The translations under genes and the position numbers were made by a program. The notes under the pieces are model-generated. The model was not told where the DNA came from and searched no databases. It worked only from the letters and a program-made list of their open reading frames with translations. A DNA stretch of 64,000 bases from Pseudomonas sp. TH41 (GTDB lineage Bacteria; Pseudomonadota; Gammaproteobacteria; Pseudomonadales; Pseudomonadaceae): NCBI RefSeq assembly GCF_016650695.1, contig NZ_JAEKFH010000003.1:1694001-1758000 (forward strand), given 5' to 3'. Positions 1 to 9,380 of this stretch are shown here, piece by piece. Position 1 is the stretch's first letter, and every line of letters starts with the position of its first letter.

Positions 1-3000
1 GAGGCGGCTCACCCTCATCAACCTTAGCGCCAGTAGCATCATCCGGCGCCTTACACCCAGGCTTATTCGGCGACGGGCAATTCCCGCTCAACCCCAACGG
101 ATCAACCCACCCCGTCGGATTCCGCGTGTACTGATACGGGTTCAGCCCACCCGCCAACTTGACCGGATCCGGCGTCAGGTACCGCCCGACATCAGGATCA
201 TAGTACCGATGCCGGTTGTAATGCAGACCGCTCTCGGCATCAAAGTACTGCCCCTGAAACCGCAACGGTTGCTCAAGCTCCTCGCCCCCGCCGAACGCGA
301 TCCGCGTGACCTTGCCGTAGGCGTTGTACTTCGCCGACCAGACGATTTCGCCGCTGTAGTCCGTGAGTTCCTGCGGCGTGCCGAGGTGGTCGAGTTGGTA
401 GTAGAACGGGCAGGCCTGGCGTGGGCCTTTGCCGTCGAGCATGGCTAATGGGCGGAAACTGCCGGGTTCGTAGACGTAGCTGCGGAAGTGCGCCTTGCTG
501 CTTTCGGCGACGAGGTTATCGCCCTGCCAGAAGAATTCGGTGTTATGGCCGTCGACGGTTTTGCTGATGCGGCGGCCGAAGGCGTCGTAGCGGTAGTTGG
601 CGCTGCTGCCATCGGGCAAGGTGATGCGGGTTAACCGGTGCTGGCAGTCATAGGCGTATTCGGTGACCAGTTTTTGTCCGGTGCCACGGCGTTCGCGGAT
701 CAGGTTGCCGAAGGCGTCGTAGTCGTAATGACGGTCGCCCTGCATCAACAAACGATTACCAACCACCCTCGCGGCGCCGGGGCGGTCCTGCATGATCAGG
801 TTGCCGGCCGGGTCGTGGGCGAAGGTTTCCGGTGGGTCGTCGCGGGTGTGGCGCACGCGGGTTAGGCGGTTGAGCGGGTCGTAGTAATAGCTGCGTTGGC
901 CGTGGCGGCTATCGGCGATGGCGGCGAGGTTGCCGTTGACCGCGTAGCTGTAATGACGCAGGTATTGCGGTCGGGTTTGCAGGTTGAGCGCGTGGGTGTG
1001 CAGCCGGCCTTGTTCGTCGTAGTGGTAGTGGCTGGTGAGCTGGCCTTGCTGACGTTGCTGTTCGCGACCGAAGGTGAATTGGTGAGTGGTGAGTCGCGCG
1101 CCGTTGAGGTCGATGGCCGTTAGCGCGCCGCCCTTGGCGTGATGGTAATCGAGTGTGCTGCCGTCCGGCAGGCGCAGGCGATTGAGCTGGCCGCAGGCGT
1201 CGTAGGCATAACGCAAGGTGCCCCAGCCTTGATGCTCGGCGATCAGCCGGTCCTGTGGGTCGTACTCGAATTCCAGCGGATGGTCGTGGCCATCGTCAAC
1301 GCTGATCAGTCGGCCGAGGCGGTCGTAGCGGTATTCGACCTGGATGCCGTCAGGTAGCGTTTTGAGCAGCAGGCGCCCGGCCGCGTCGCGGTCATATGCG
1401 GTAACCAGCTGCGAGCCGTCATCACCGAACTCGGTTTTCTCCAGCAGATGGCCGTTGAGGTCGTAGGCGTACGCGGTGCGGCGACCATCGAAGCCGGTTT
1501 CCTGACGGATCAAGCCGCTGGGCGTGTAGTCCAGCCGATAGGTTTCGCCAGATTCGTTTTCGATTTCCGTGAGCAGCAGCTGCGCATTGTCGTAGCGGTA
1601 CTTCAGCTGGGTGCCGTCGGCATTGAGGCGGCGACTGACCAGGTGCAACTCGTCGAGGTATTCGTAACGCGTGACGCGACCCAGTTCATCGCGTTCGGCG
1701 GTGATCTTGCCGTAGGCGTTATAGCTGAAGGCGCGGCTGGCACCGGTGGGCAGCGTGATCTGAATCAGTCGGCCAACGGCATCCCATTGGTACTGAGTGA
1801 CGGCACCGTGTTCGTCCTGACCGGTAATCCGCCGCCCCAGCGCATCGTAGGCAAACCGCCGCTGACCGCCGTCGGGCAAGGTCTCTTCGACCAGTTGCCC
1901 CAAGGCATTCCAGACGAACACATGGCGGCTGAGGTCCGGGTAACGGATCGACAGCAGCTGGCCTTGTTCATCGTAGTGATAGTGGGTGACCTGGCCGTCG
2001 GGATCGGTCGCTTCGGTGACGTCACCCTGGGCATTGCGCTGGTATTTCCAGACAGCTTTGTCGCGATACCGTGCGTGCAGGAAACCGTTGCGGTACTCGT
2101 AGGCCGTCGGTTCATCTTCCGGCGGAATCAGCGCCACCAGCCGCCCGACGTCGTCGTAGTGGTATTCAGTGACGGCGCCCAGCGAGTCCTGCTCGGCCAT
2201 CAGCCGACCTTGGTCGTCGTAGGCCTTGAGCTGTTCGCCGCCGTCCAGCTCGACCTTGCGCACCAGTCGCGCCCGCTCGTCGTGCTGGTAAACCTCTTCG
2301 CTGCCATCAATGTTCTGGACCGTGACACTGCCCTGGTCATCCCAGACATACCGCGCGCCCATCTGCGCAAACGACGCCCAGTGGCGGATGCATCGCGCGG
2401 CCTTGCCGGATCGTTCCCACGCCCAGAAGAAACTCGCCCCTCCGGCCAGTTGCCGTTGCAGGATGACGTGCTGGTCGTCGTAGTCGTAGCGCTCGCTTTC
2501 GCCGGTGGCGTTGCTGGCTTCGATCAGTTGGGCGCGGTCGTTGTAGCGGTAACGGACCAGCGTCTGTTCGGTGACCCACGCCTCCTCCAACGTGTCGGCC
2601 GGGACAAAACGCTGGTAGTCGACGGCGACCAAATGACGGCGGTCATAGCGCAACAGCAAGGCGCGACCGGCGCCGTTGTCGAGGCGCTGGAGACGATCCT
2701 GACGGTCGCGGGTGATACGCAGCCGGTTGGCGTAAGCGTCGCTGATAGCGGTCAGTCGACCGTTAATAAAGTGATAAAACCGCGTCTCGTCACCGGCCTG
2801 GGCGAGGATCAGCTCTTCGGGGTCATCGCCGAGAAAAATCGCCGCCCGCGAGAGGCTGTTGTGGATCGCCGGGCGTTCGATGTTGGGCAGCGGGAAAGAG
2901 GTGCGCCGGTTTTCGTGGTCGACCCAGATCACGCTGTCGCCATGGATTTCCAGCCGGTGCGCCAGACTGTGACTCCAGCCGAACCCGAGGCCGCCATCGA

Positions 3001-4318
3001 TCTCGGCGGCGCTGGTGCGATAGAGTCGGGTGAAGTCGAACGGCAAAATGCCGTCCAGCGCACCGTCGGTGAGGGTCAGCAGCTCTTCGCCGGTGACCAT
3101 CGACACCGGGCATTTGTTGGTGGCGGTTTTATCGGTGGCCTCGGCGCTGTCGCCGTTGGGGTTTTTCGCCTGAACCGGGACGTTGTCGTGGTGTTCGTTT
3201 TGTTTGAGCGTGGTGTTGCGCTTGGCGTCCCAACGCAGGTGCACCCCGCCTTTTTTTACACCGGCCGCGACACCGCGTGCGGCGACTGCTTTGTACTGGT
3301 CGACGTACTTCATGAAGGTGTTGAGGATATTAAAAGTCGCCTCGACAAAACGTATGGCGAGGTCGGCCAGCACCCTCCCGTAATGAATCCCACGAGAGGT
3401 TAAATAAGCTTTGGCGACAGGCACTCCAACTCGAGTGAAAGCCAAGGCCAGGGCAATCAGAATATCGATCAGTAACGAGACCATTACATGGCTGGCCACC
3501 TTTGCCGAGGTACCGGCGATCTCGCTGGGCGGCAACATCTCCAACCAGAGGCTGGCGGTGTGCAGCAGCAAACACAGCGCTGCCTCATCACTGACCAGCA
3601 GCTGAAGCTTTTCCATCGTTGCCGGAAACTTTTCGGCCAGTTCGGCCAGTTGGTCAGCACCGCTACCCAACCGCTCAACAAATCTGCGGGGATCCTGAAG
3701 AATGTCCGAGAGCAGACTGATGCTGTCCCACACGCCAATGATCGCCGCCCAGCTCCCCGCCAGCATCCCGTTACCCGCGGCGGTAAAAGCCGACTGCGAC
3801 CACTGCGGCTTGAACCCTTCCCACTCACGGCGCAGCCAGGCCTCCAGCTGTTCGGTCAGACCGTCGTAAGTCTTGAACAGCGCATCGATTTGCCTCGGCG
3901 TGACTTCACTCTGCACATGAACCCGATAGAACTTGCCGGGAGTGCCTTCGAACGTTCCTTTACCGTGCTCATCGAGAGTGACCGGCGTTCTCTCGCCACC
4001 CTCTACCGCAATGACATCAACCTGAATGTTCCCCAACGGAATGTCGTAAACCGATTCGAACTTGCTCTCAATCTGCAGAATCCCGCTCTTCGGACACTGC
4101 GCCACACTGGAGATAAAGTCGTCATCACCACTGCTCACCGACTTGGTGGTATCACCCAGTTTGATCTGCCGCTCCATGCCCAGCAGCGAGGGCATATCCG
4201 TAAGACGGCTGACCGTGTCCGCGTTACTGCTTAAAAAGCCTCGGAGTTGCTGGCGATACAAATCCAGCGTGTCTTTAAAACCATCGAGCCCCTGCTCAAT
4301 CCGTACGATCTGATCCAT
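1..4318 (-). CDS. Rhs-family polymorphic toxin (T6SS effector), 3' end outside window
   Basis: An open frame runs from an ATG at 4318 off the left edge, about 1439 codons. Residues 1-330 form a non-repetitive N-terminal region with a hydrophobic stretch near residues 265-300; a CPVSMVTGEE motif then opens the Rhs core, followed by dozens of YD repeats. Near the left edge the conserved core terminus is visible (YYDPDVGRYLTPDP, then NPTGWVDPLGL), so the variable C-terminal toxin domain has just begun (LSGNCPSPNKPGC...) and its activity cannot be read. Rhs cores form shells that hold the toxin and are delivered by VgrG. The ATG overlaps the stop of the upstream DUF4123 gene (ATGA), implying coupled translation. 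No PAAR domain was seen at the N-terminus. The cognate immunity gene should lie beyond position 1. Confidence 0.93.
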   Translation of the reverse strand, partial: MDQIVRIEQGLDGFKDTLDLYRQQLRGFLSSNADTVSRLTDMPSLLGMERQIKLGDTTKSVSSGDDDFISSVAQCPKSGILQIESKFESVYDIPLGNIQVDVIAVEGGERTPVTLDEHGKGTFEGTPGKFYRVHVQSEVTPRQIDALFKTYDGLTEQLEAWLRREWEGFKPQWSQSAFTAAGNGMLAGSWAAIIGVWDSISLLSDILQDPRRFVERLGSGADQLAELAEKFPATMEKLQLLVSDEAALCLLLHTASLWLEMLPPSEIAGTSAKVASHVMVSLLIDILIALALAFTRVGVPVAKAYLTSRGIHYGRVLADLAIRFVEATFNILNTFMKYVDQYKAVAARGVAAGVKKGGVHLRWDAKRNTTLKQNEHHDNVPVQAKNPNGDSAEATDKTATNKCPVSMVTGEELLTLTDGALDGILPFDFTRLYRTSAAEIDGGLGFGWSHSLAHRLEIHGDSVIWVDHENRRTSFPLPNIERPAIHNSLSRAAIFLGDDPEELILAQAGDETRFYHFINGRLTAISDAYANRLRITRDRQDRLQRLDNGAGRALLLRYDRRHLVAVDYQRFVPADTLEEAWVTEQTLVRYRYNDRAQLIEASNATGESERYDYDDQHVILQRQLAGGASFFWAWERSGKAARCIRHWASFAQMGARYVWDDQGSVTVQNIDGSEEVYQHDERARLVRKVELDGGEQLKAYDDQGRLMAEQDSLGAVTEYHYDDVGRLVALIPPEDEPTAYEYRNGFLHARYRDKAVWKYQRNAQGDVTEATDPDGQVTHYHYDEQGQLLSIRYPDLSRHVFVWNALGQLVEETLPDGGQRRFAYDALGRRITGQDEHGAVTQYQWDAVGRLIQITLPTGASRAFSYNAYGKITAERDELGRVTRYEYLDELHLVSRRLNADGTQLKYRYDNAQLLLTEIENESGETYRLDYTPSGLIRQETGFDGRRTAYAYDLNGHLLEKTEFGDDGSQLVTAYDRDAAGRLLLKTLPDGIQVEYRYDRLGRLISVDDGHDHPLEFEYDPQDRLIAEHQGWGTLRYAYDACGQLNRLRLPDGSTLDYHHAKGGALTAIDLNGARLTTHQFTFGREQQRQQGQLTSHYHYDEQGRLHTHALNLQTRPQYLRHYSYAVNGNLAAIADSRHGQRSYYYDPLNRLTRVRHTRDDPPETFAHDPAGNLIMQDRPGAARVVGNRLLMQGDRHYDYDAFGNLIRERRGTGQKLVTEYAYDCQHRLTRITLPDGSSANYRYDAFGRRISKTVDGHNTEFFWQGDNLVAESSKAHFRSYVYEPGSFRPLAMLDGKGPRQACPFYYQLDHLGTPQELTDYSGEIVWSAKYNAYGKVTRIAFGGGEELEQPLRFQGQYFDAESGLHYNRHRYYDPDVGRYLTPDPVKLAGGLNPYQYTRNPTGWVDPLGLSGNCPSPNKPGCKAPDDATGAKVDEGEPP

Positions 4319-5055
4319 CAGTTCAGTTCCGCCATCAGGTAATCCACCAGCGCTGATTTCGGTGCTTCAGGCAGGTCCGGCGACTGAAGAAAGATCGCGA
4401 CCTTGTGCTGTAAAACGCTTGCGGAAAACGCCTCATAAAGATCAGGGCGTTCTTCGCTCAGCCACTGCATCAGGTTGTTGATACGGGTGGTTGCGCACGC
4501 GTGGGCGAGGTGTTGCAGCAACGGCTCAGTGACTTCCCACCAAGGGAAAACCCTTGAGGTTTTTAGCGCGGCACCGCCGATTTCGAGTGACTGGCCATTG
4601 ATCAGGCAACGCCCGATCACCGGCAACAATTGCGCCGCGCTGACCTGCGCAGACTGAAGGATCGGCAGCAAATAACGCCCATCCCAAAAGCGAAAAAACA
4701 CCGCGTTGCCATCGGGTAAAAGCACTTGCGTCAGGCTTCGCAAATGTTCGATCAGTACTTCTTGAGTCGAAGCAGACACCGCCAGCCAACCCCAGTCGCA
4801 AGACTCGGTGCTGGCGACCCACTGCAGAAATTCACTGCCCGGTTCGACAATGGCGACGTAGGGCATGACCGGTTCCCACTCGGCATACACGGTGTCCGCC
4901 CAGATCGGTTTCGGCGCATGTGCCGGGCTGCATCGCTGCCAGGCTTTAAAGGGCTCCGCGGAACTGGCATTGCCGAACACGGCGAATAACTGCTCGGAAG
5001 GCTCAAGTGGCTGGCACTCCAGCCAAGCGTGTGGCGACAGGCGCTCAGGCTGCAC
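4318..5055 (-). CDS. DUF4123 adaptor/chaperone for T6SS effector loading
   Basis: A 245-residue protein resembling the DUF4123 family (Tap-1/TEC type adaptors), which bind a cognate effector and hand it to VgrG. The N-terminal part carries the family pattern of a short strand with LFAVFGNAS, then GWLAVSAS and a FRFWDGRYLLPIL segment typical of the domain. The frame is open to an ATG at 5100, but a GTG at 5055 follows an AAGGGGG ribosome binding site at the usual distance and gives the normal family N-terminus, so I choose it. The gene starts inside the end of vgrG (11-bp overlap) and its stop overlaps the Rhs start. This order (vgrG, adaptor, effector) is the usual T6SS cargo module and suggests the adaptor serves the Rhs protein. 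Confidence 0.85.
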   Translation of the reverse strand: MQPERLSPHAWLECQPLEPSEQLFAVFGNASSAEPFKAWQRCSPAHAPKPIWADTVYAEWEPVMPYVAIVEPGSEFLQWVASTESCDWGWLAVSASTQEVLIEHLRSLTQVLLPDGNAVFFRFWDGRYLLPILQSAQVSAAQLLPVIGRCLINGQSLEIGGAALKTSRVFPWWEVTEPLLQHLAHACATTRINNLMQWLSEERPDLYEAFSASVLQHKVAIFLQSPDLPEAPKSALVDYLMAELN

Positions 5056-6967
5056 AGGCGCCCCCTTTGCAGCGCTCGCATTCTTCGCAGAACGGCGCAT
5101 CGCTTTTCAGGCTCAGAATCTGTGCAACGCTGAGTGCGGAAAGTGTTCGTTGAGTGGTCGGGGCGCCCAAGGTCGGCATCGGCGCGCCACCCAGTTCTAT
5201 CGGTACGCTGCTGAAGATCCCGGCAGGGCTGATATTGATCCAGTGCCCGCCCGCCTGAATCGTGGCGCTGGCACCGCCGTCGATGACCACTTGCTGGCCG
5301 GCGCTGACGTGGAATTGTCCGCTTGCCTTGAAGGTCTGGTTGTTGACGGTGATGGATCGGTCACCGCGCACGTGCAGGTGATCGTTTGCACCAATGTCCA
5401 CGCTGCGTTGGTTTCCGACCTGAACGTGCGCGTCCTGCAGCACCTGTTGATTCCAGTTTCGCTGGGCCCGCAGGAAGATTTCTTCGGCGCCTTTGCGATC
5501 CTCGATGCGCAATTCGTTGTAACCGCCGCCCCCCGGACTGCTTTGGGTTCGGAAAATGCTGCGGGTCTTGTTGGCCGGCAGCTCCAGCGGCAAAGGCGTC
5601 GAGGCATTCGGCAGGCAACCCATAACGAGCGGTTTGTCGGCATCGCCGTCGACAAAACCCACCAGCACTTCCATGCCGACTCGGGGGATCAGTCCGATGC
5701 CGTAGCCGTCATGCGCCCATCCTGTGGCAACGCGCAGCCAGCAACTGGAATGTTCATCCGGCTTGCCGTCCCGATCCCACAACAGTCCAACCTTGACCCG
5801 GCCATACTCGTCGCAGTGGATTTCGCTGTCCTTCGGACCGGTGACCACCGCTGACTGATAGCCGGGCATGCGCGGTTTTTCGGGGCCTAGTGGCGGGCGA
5901 AAAAACACCTCCCACGGTGTCGCCAGAAAGGAGTTTTCATAGCCCTGAAAATCATCGGAACCGTCGCAGGCATACGACTCTTCCAACACCTGCGTTTGCC
6001 GCCCCCGATGCTCGACTTGAGTGACCAGCCACAGGTCATTCCACTCCGTTCGTGGATGATCACCGATGGGAAGGAAATGCCCGCTGACGAGGGCGCACTG
6101 GTCACTTTGTCCTTCGGCTTGACGGTAATCCGCGCCGTGGCGCTGCAGCGCTCGTTCGGCCAGTTGATTGCCATATTCACGATCAGTGAATTGACCGGGA
6201 AAGTGATAATCCTCAAGCGCTGGGAGTTTTCCACTGTCGATTCGGCTTTCGAGCAGCAGGCGAGGCTTGTGAAAGTTGTAGTCGCGACGGGTTACAGCGG
6301 TCGTGCGGGTTTCCAGGCGCACATTGAAACGCTTAATGGCAGGCGCCTCTGCCGCCATTCCACTGCCAGGCATGTAGAGCGTCGGTTCGGTCATCAGAGG
6401 GAAAACTGTCTGGTCATCGCCAAACACCAACACATGCCCCTCGGGACTGTGCTGGAAGTGGTAGTGAATGCCGAGTTCGGCACACAGCCGCTGGATGAAT
6501 GCCAGATCGCTTTCCGCGTATTGCACGCAGTACTCGCGCTCGGGGTATTGGCTGCCGAGCTGTAGATCGAAGTTAATGCCCTTGAAAATGCCGTGCTTCT
6601 TGAGAACTTCCTCGATGATCGCCGGCACGCTTTTGCGCTGGAAAATCCGCTGATTGAAACGATGACCCAAATAGGCGAAATTCGGCACCAGACTGACCTG
6701 ATAACGCGTCAGACGCGTCCCGGAATCGCCTTGTCCCACGCGATAGATCTGACCGTGAATGCCGGAACCTTGTGCATCGAAACTCAGAAACGCCTGACGA
6801 TGCAGCAGGCTTTCAAGCTCGATGTCCGGGCGGTCGCTGACCAGTTCAATATCAAAACGATAGGGTTGGCTGATGGCTTCCTTGCCCGTGAACTCAAGCA
6901 CCTTGAGGTCATGCTGGTCGCCGTCGACGGTCAACGTGAAACGCGGTTGATTAGCAGGAGCGAACAT
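5045..6967 (-). CDS. vgrG: Type VI secretion spike protein VgrG (TssI)
   Basis: A 640-residue VgrG. Residues 1-370 match the gp27-like ring region (starts with FTLTVDGDQHDLKVLEFTG). An OB-fold gp5-like segment follows (HCDEYGRVKVGLLWDRDG, then RVGMEVLVGFVDGDADKPL, about residues 390-470), then a beta-helical needle. The protein ends in a short cysteine-rich tail (CEECERCKGGACAA) with no extra effector domain, so its cargo is probably the downstream adaptor/Rhs pair. VgrG trimers tip the Hcp tube and are fired into target cells. No T6SS structural genes are in the window, so this is an orphan vgrG island. The start ATG is followed by the expected family N-terminus. Confidence 0.96.
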   Translation of the reverse strand: MFAPANQPRFTLTVDGDQHDLKVLEFTGKEAISQPYRFDIELVSDRPDIELESLLHRQAFLSFDAQGSGIHGQIYRVGQGDSGTRLTRYQVSLVPNFAYLGHRFNQRIFQRKSVPAIIEEVLKKHGIFKGINFDLQLGSQYPEREYCVQYAESDLAFIQRLCAELGIHYHFQHSPEGHVLVFGDDQTVFPLMTEPTLYMPGSGMAAEAPAIKRFNVRLETRTTAVTRRDYNFHKPRLLLESRIDSGKLPALEDYHFPGQFTDREYGNQLAERALQRHGADYRQAEGQSDQCALVSGHFLPIGDHPRTEWNDLWLVTQVEHRGRQTQVLEESYACDGSDDFQGYENSFLATPWEVFFRPPLGPEKPRMPGYQSAVVTGPKDSEIHCDEYGRVKVGLLWDRDGKPDEHSSCWLRVATGWAHDGYGIGLIPRVGMEVLVGFVDGDADKPLVMGCLPNASTPLPLELPANKTRSIFRTQSSPGGGGYNELRIEDRKGAEEIFLRAQRNWNQQVLQDAHVQVGNQRSVDIGANDHLHVRGDRSITVNNQTFKASGQFHVSAGQQVVIDGGASATIQAGGHWINISPAGIFSSVPIELGGAPMPTLGAPTTQRTLSALSVAQILSLKSDAPFCEECERCKGGACAA

Positions 6968-7132
6968 CCGATGTGTCTCTGCAGAACGAAGGCGGGCGAT
7001 TCTGCATGAGTGACAACGGGTGTTACTGGAGGGACAGGAAAATCAGATTGGCCCTACTTTTTTAGGGAATTTTCCTTCAAGAATCGGGAGGACGAACTAC
7101 AGACATAGCTATATGAAGCACCACCGACCCAT

Positions 7133-7215
7133 TGTAGGAGCGAGCTTGCTCGCGATGGTGTGTCAGCTACATAGGTGTCGACTGACACACCATCGCGAGC
7201 AAGCTCGCTCCTACA
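7133..7215. repeat. REP doublet (inverted pair, REPIN-like)
   Basis: Left arm TGTAGGAGCGAGCTTGCTCG and its reverse complement face each other across about 30 bp, extended inward by CGCGATGGTGTGTCAG and its partner. This is the commonest REP type of fluorescent pseudomonads; related copies sit at 9053, 13382, 18247, 26460, 35749, 41871 and 50507. Confidence 0.93.
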
Positions 7216-7243
7216 GGGAATTTTCAGCGCTTCGAACTTTGCG

Positions 7244-7285
7244 CAAAAAAAAACGGCCCGCCTCCAAAAGGAAGCGGGCCGTTTT
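7244..7285 (-). terminator. Rho-independent terminator of putP
   Basis: On the minus strand, AAAACGGCCCGC and GCGGGCCGTTTT pair around a small loop, followed by a long run of T (A-run at 7245-7253 on the plus strand). It lies 40 bp past the putP stop. Confidence 0.92.
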
Positions 7286-7323
7286 CATGTTCGGAGCAAG
7301 GTCAGAGCATCAGCTCATTCCCA

Positions 7324-8808
7324 TCACTTGTTCAGGCGGAAATCAGCCTCGGCAGCGGCGAAGCGCTGAAGCATGCCGGAGGTCGGCGTGCCCAGTTTGC
7401 TGACGATGTAGATGGCCAGGCTGGCGAAGATGAAACCAGGGATGATTTCGTACAGGCCGAGCAATTCGAAGTGTTTCCAGACGATCACAGTGATCGCGCC
7501 GACCAGGATCCCGGCCAGTGCGCCGTTGCGGGTCATGTCTTTCCAGATCACGGAGATCAGGACCACCGGACCGAACGCAGCACCGAAACCCGCCCAGGCG
7601 TAGCTGACCAGACCCAACACGCGGTTTTGCGGGTTAGCGGCCAACGCGATAGCGATCAGGGCGACCAGCAGCACCATGGCGCGGCCGACCCAGACCAGTT
7701 CGACCTGGGAGGCGCTTTTACGCAGGAAGGTTTTGTAGAAGTCTTCGGTCAGGGCACTCGAGCACACCAGCAACTGGCAGCTCAGGGTGCTCATGACCGC
7801 CGCTAGAATAGCCGACAGCAGCACACCGGCGACCCATGGGTTGAAGAGGATTTTGGCCAGCTCGATGAACACACGTTCGTGGTTTTCACTGACGGGCATC
7901 GCCACGGCAGGGTTGGCCGAGAAGTACGCGATACCGAAGAAGCCGACAGCGACGGTGCCGCCCAGGCACAGGATCATCCAGGTCATGGAGATGCGACGGG
8001 CGTTGGCAATCGACTTGACCGAATCCGCCGCCATGAAACGCGCCAGGATGTGCGGCTGGCCGAAATAGCCCAGGCCCCAGCCCATCAGCGAGATGATGCC
8101 GATGAAGGTGGTGTTTTTCAGCATGTCGAAGTTGCCGGGGTCTTGCGCTTCGATCGCCAGGAAGGTGGTGTCGATGCCGCCGGTGGCCAACAGCACAATG
8201 ATCGGCGTCAGCAGCAGGGCGAAGATCATCAGCGTGGCTTGCACGGTGTCAGTCCAGCTCACGGCCAGGAAACCGCCGACGAAGGTGTAGGCAATCGTCG
8301 CCGCAGCGCCGGCCCACAGGGCTGTCTCGTAGGACATGCCGAACGTGCTTTCGAACAGGCGGGCGCCGGCGACGATGCCGGAGGCGCAGTAGATGGTGAA
8401 GAACACCAGGATCACGATTGCGGAGATGATCCGCAGCAGGCCGCTTTTGTCTTCGAAACGGCTGGAGAAGTAATCCGGCAGTGTCAGCGCATCGCCGTTG
8501 TGCTCAGTCTGCACACGCAGACGGCCGGCGACGAACAGCCAGTTCAGATAAGCACCCACGATCAGGCCGATGGCGATCCAGCTTTCGGACAGCCCGGACA
8601 TGTAGATAGCGCCCGGCAAGCCCATCAACAACCAGCCGCTCATATCGGAGGCGCCTGCGGACAAAGCCGTTACGACGCTGCCCAGGCTGCGGCCACCCAG
8701 GATGTAGTCAGACAGATTGTTGGTGGAGCGATAGGCCATAAGGCCGATCAGCACCATTGCAGCGATGTAGATCACGAACGTGATCAGGGTTGGATTGCTT
8801 ACGCTCAT
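7324..8808 (-). CDS. putP: Sodium/proline symporter PutP
   Basis: A 494-residue inner membrane transporter of the sodium:solute symporter family with about 13 membrane segments, the same size as E. coli PutP. Asp55 and Ser57, in the GASDMSGWLL motif, correspond to the sodium-site residues known in E. coli PutP; the WTDTVQ motif of the family is also present. It imports proline for breakdown by PutA, whose gene is divergent across a shared 572-bp control region. The start ATG at 8808 gives the normal family N-terminus. Regulation by PutA itself is likely because copies of its known recognition hexamer lie upstream. Confidence 0.96.
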   Translation of the reverse strand: MSVSNPTLITFVIYIAAMVLIGLMAYRSTNNLSDYILGGRSLGSVVTALSAGASDMSGWLLMGLPGAIYMSGLSESWIAIGLIVGAYLNWLFVAGRLRVQTEHNGDALTLPDYFSSRFEDKSGLLRIISAIVILVFFTIYCASGIVAGARLFESTFGMSYETALWAGAAATIAYTFVGGFLAVSWTDTVQATLMIFALLLTPIIVLLATGGIDTTFLAIEAQDPGNFDMLKNTTFIGIISLMGWGLGYFGQPHILARFMAADSVKSIANARRISMTWMILCLGGTVAVGFFGIAYFSANPAVAMPVSENHERVFIELAKILFNPWVAGVLLSAILAAVMSTLSCQLLVCSSALTEDFYKTFLRKSASQVELVWVGRAMVLLVALIAIALAANPQNRVLGLVSYAWAGFGAAFGPVVLISVIWKDMTRNGALAGILVGAITVIVWKHFELLGLYEIIPGFIFASLAIYIVSKLGTPTSGMLQRFAAAEADFRLNK

Positions 8809-8920
8809 TAAGTGATGCCCTGGCTTTGTTTTTATGTAGCGACAGGCGATTGGGGCCCGCGCATTTATGACTGATGTTTCCCCAGGAAAGCCATCAGCCG
8901 GCGCACCGTCGATTTAACGG

Positions 8921-9311
8921 GTTGCACCTTTGGTGCGCGAATCCTATTCAACAACGCAAATAAGGTGCAACCAATTTCTTGAGAATAAGTTGCACCTAGA
9001 CACATCTCATTGAAAATCCCAGATTTTTCTCTCATGCCGCTCAGCGAATGTAGCCAATTGTAGGAGCGAGCTTGCTCGCGATGGTGGCTAACGATAACGC
9101 GGGCTTACCGGATAAATACGGTGCCCTTGAGTCCATCGCGAGCAAGCTCGCTCCTACAATTGGCGTTACTGTTTTTGCTCCCTTTTAGCGCAGTCAAAAG
9201 GTTTTACTAGAAGTAAAAGCACCAAGCAGGAGCGATACGCTCGTACCGGAATTTATTTCCTGACGAGCTGCGTATTATTCCGACAAAAAAAGGGTTGCAC
9301 CCGGTTGCACC
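8921..9311. promoter_or_regulatory. put control region: five GTTGCACC boxes, likely PutA operators
   Basis: Exact GTTGCACC boxes occur at 8921-8928 (+), 8964-8971 (-), 8989-8996 (+), 9294-9301 (+) and 9304-9311 (+); imperfect copies lie at 8931-8938 and 9317-9324. The pair 8964/8989 forms an inverted repeat near putP; the pair 9294/9304 is a tandem with 10-bp spacing 70 bp before putA. E. coli PutA is known to bind GTTGCA sites through its ribbon-helix-helix domain, and this PutA has that domain, so autoregulated repression of both genes is the natural reading. A REP doublet (9053-9164) splits the two clusters of boxes. Confidence 0.8.
9053..9164. repeat. REP doublet inside the putP-putA control region
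   Basis: GCCAATTGTAGGAGCGAGC and its reverse complement face each other over about 60 bp. The inverted repeat extends outward past the usual REP ends to include CCAATTG/CAATTGG. It lies between the putP-side and putA-side operator boxes. Confidence 0.93.
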
Positions 9312-9380
9312 TCGAGGATTGCACAGCTAATCTTGCCGCCAGCTGATGCCACGCGGTCGTGGCAAACATGAGGATAAAAA

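Larger units (their letters stand above)
6968..7323. other. Intergenic region between vgrG and putP: REP pair and terminator only
   Basis: This 356-bp gap holds the presumed vgrG promoter side, an inverted REP pair (7133-7215) and the putP terminator (7244-7285). Short frames crossing it lie inside the REP sequences and look like no gene. Confidence 0.7.

Noticed and set aside
1448..3403. 651-residue plus-strand frame
   Set aside because: It is the complement of the Rhs repeats; its residues are low-complexity Val/Gln-rich and the minus strand gives perfect YD repeats.
7879..8811. 310-residue plus-strand frame opposite putP
   Set aside because: Composition (Asp, Gln, His, Arg rich) is that of an antisense shadow of a membrane protein gene; no family pattern.
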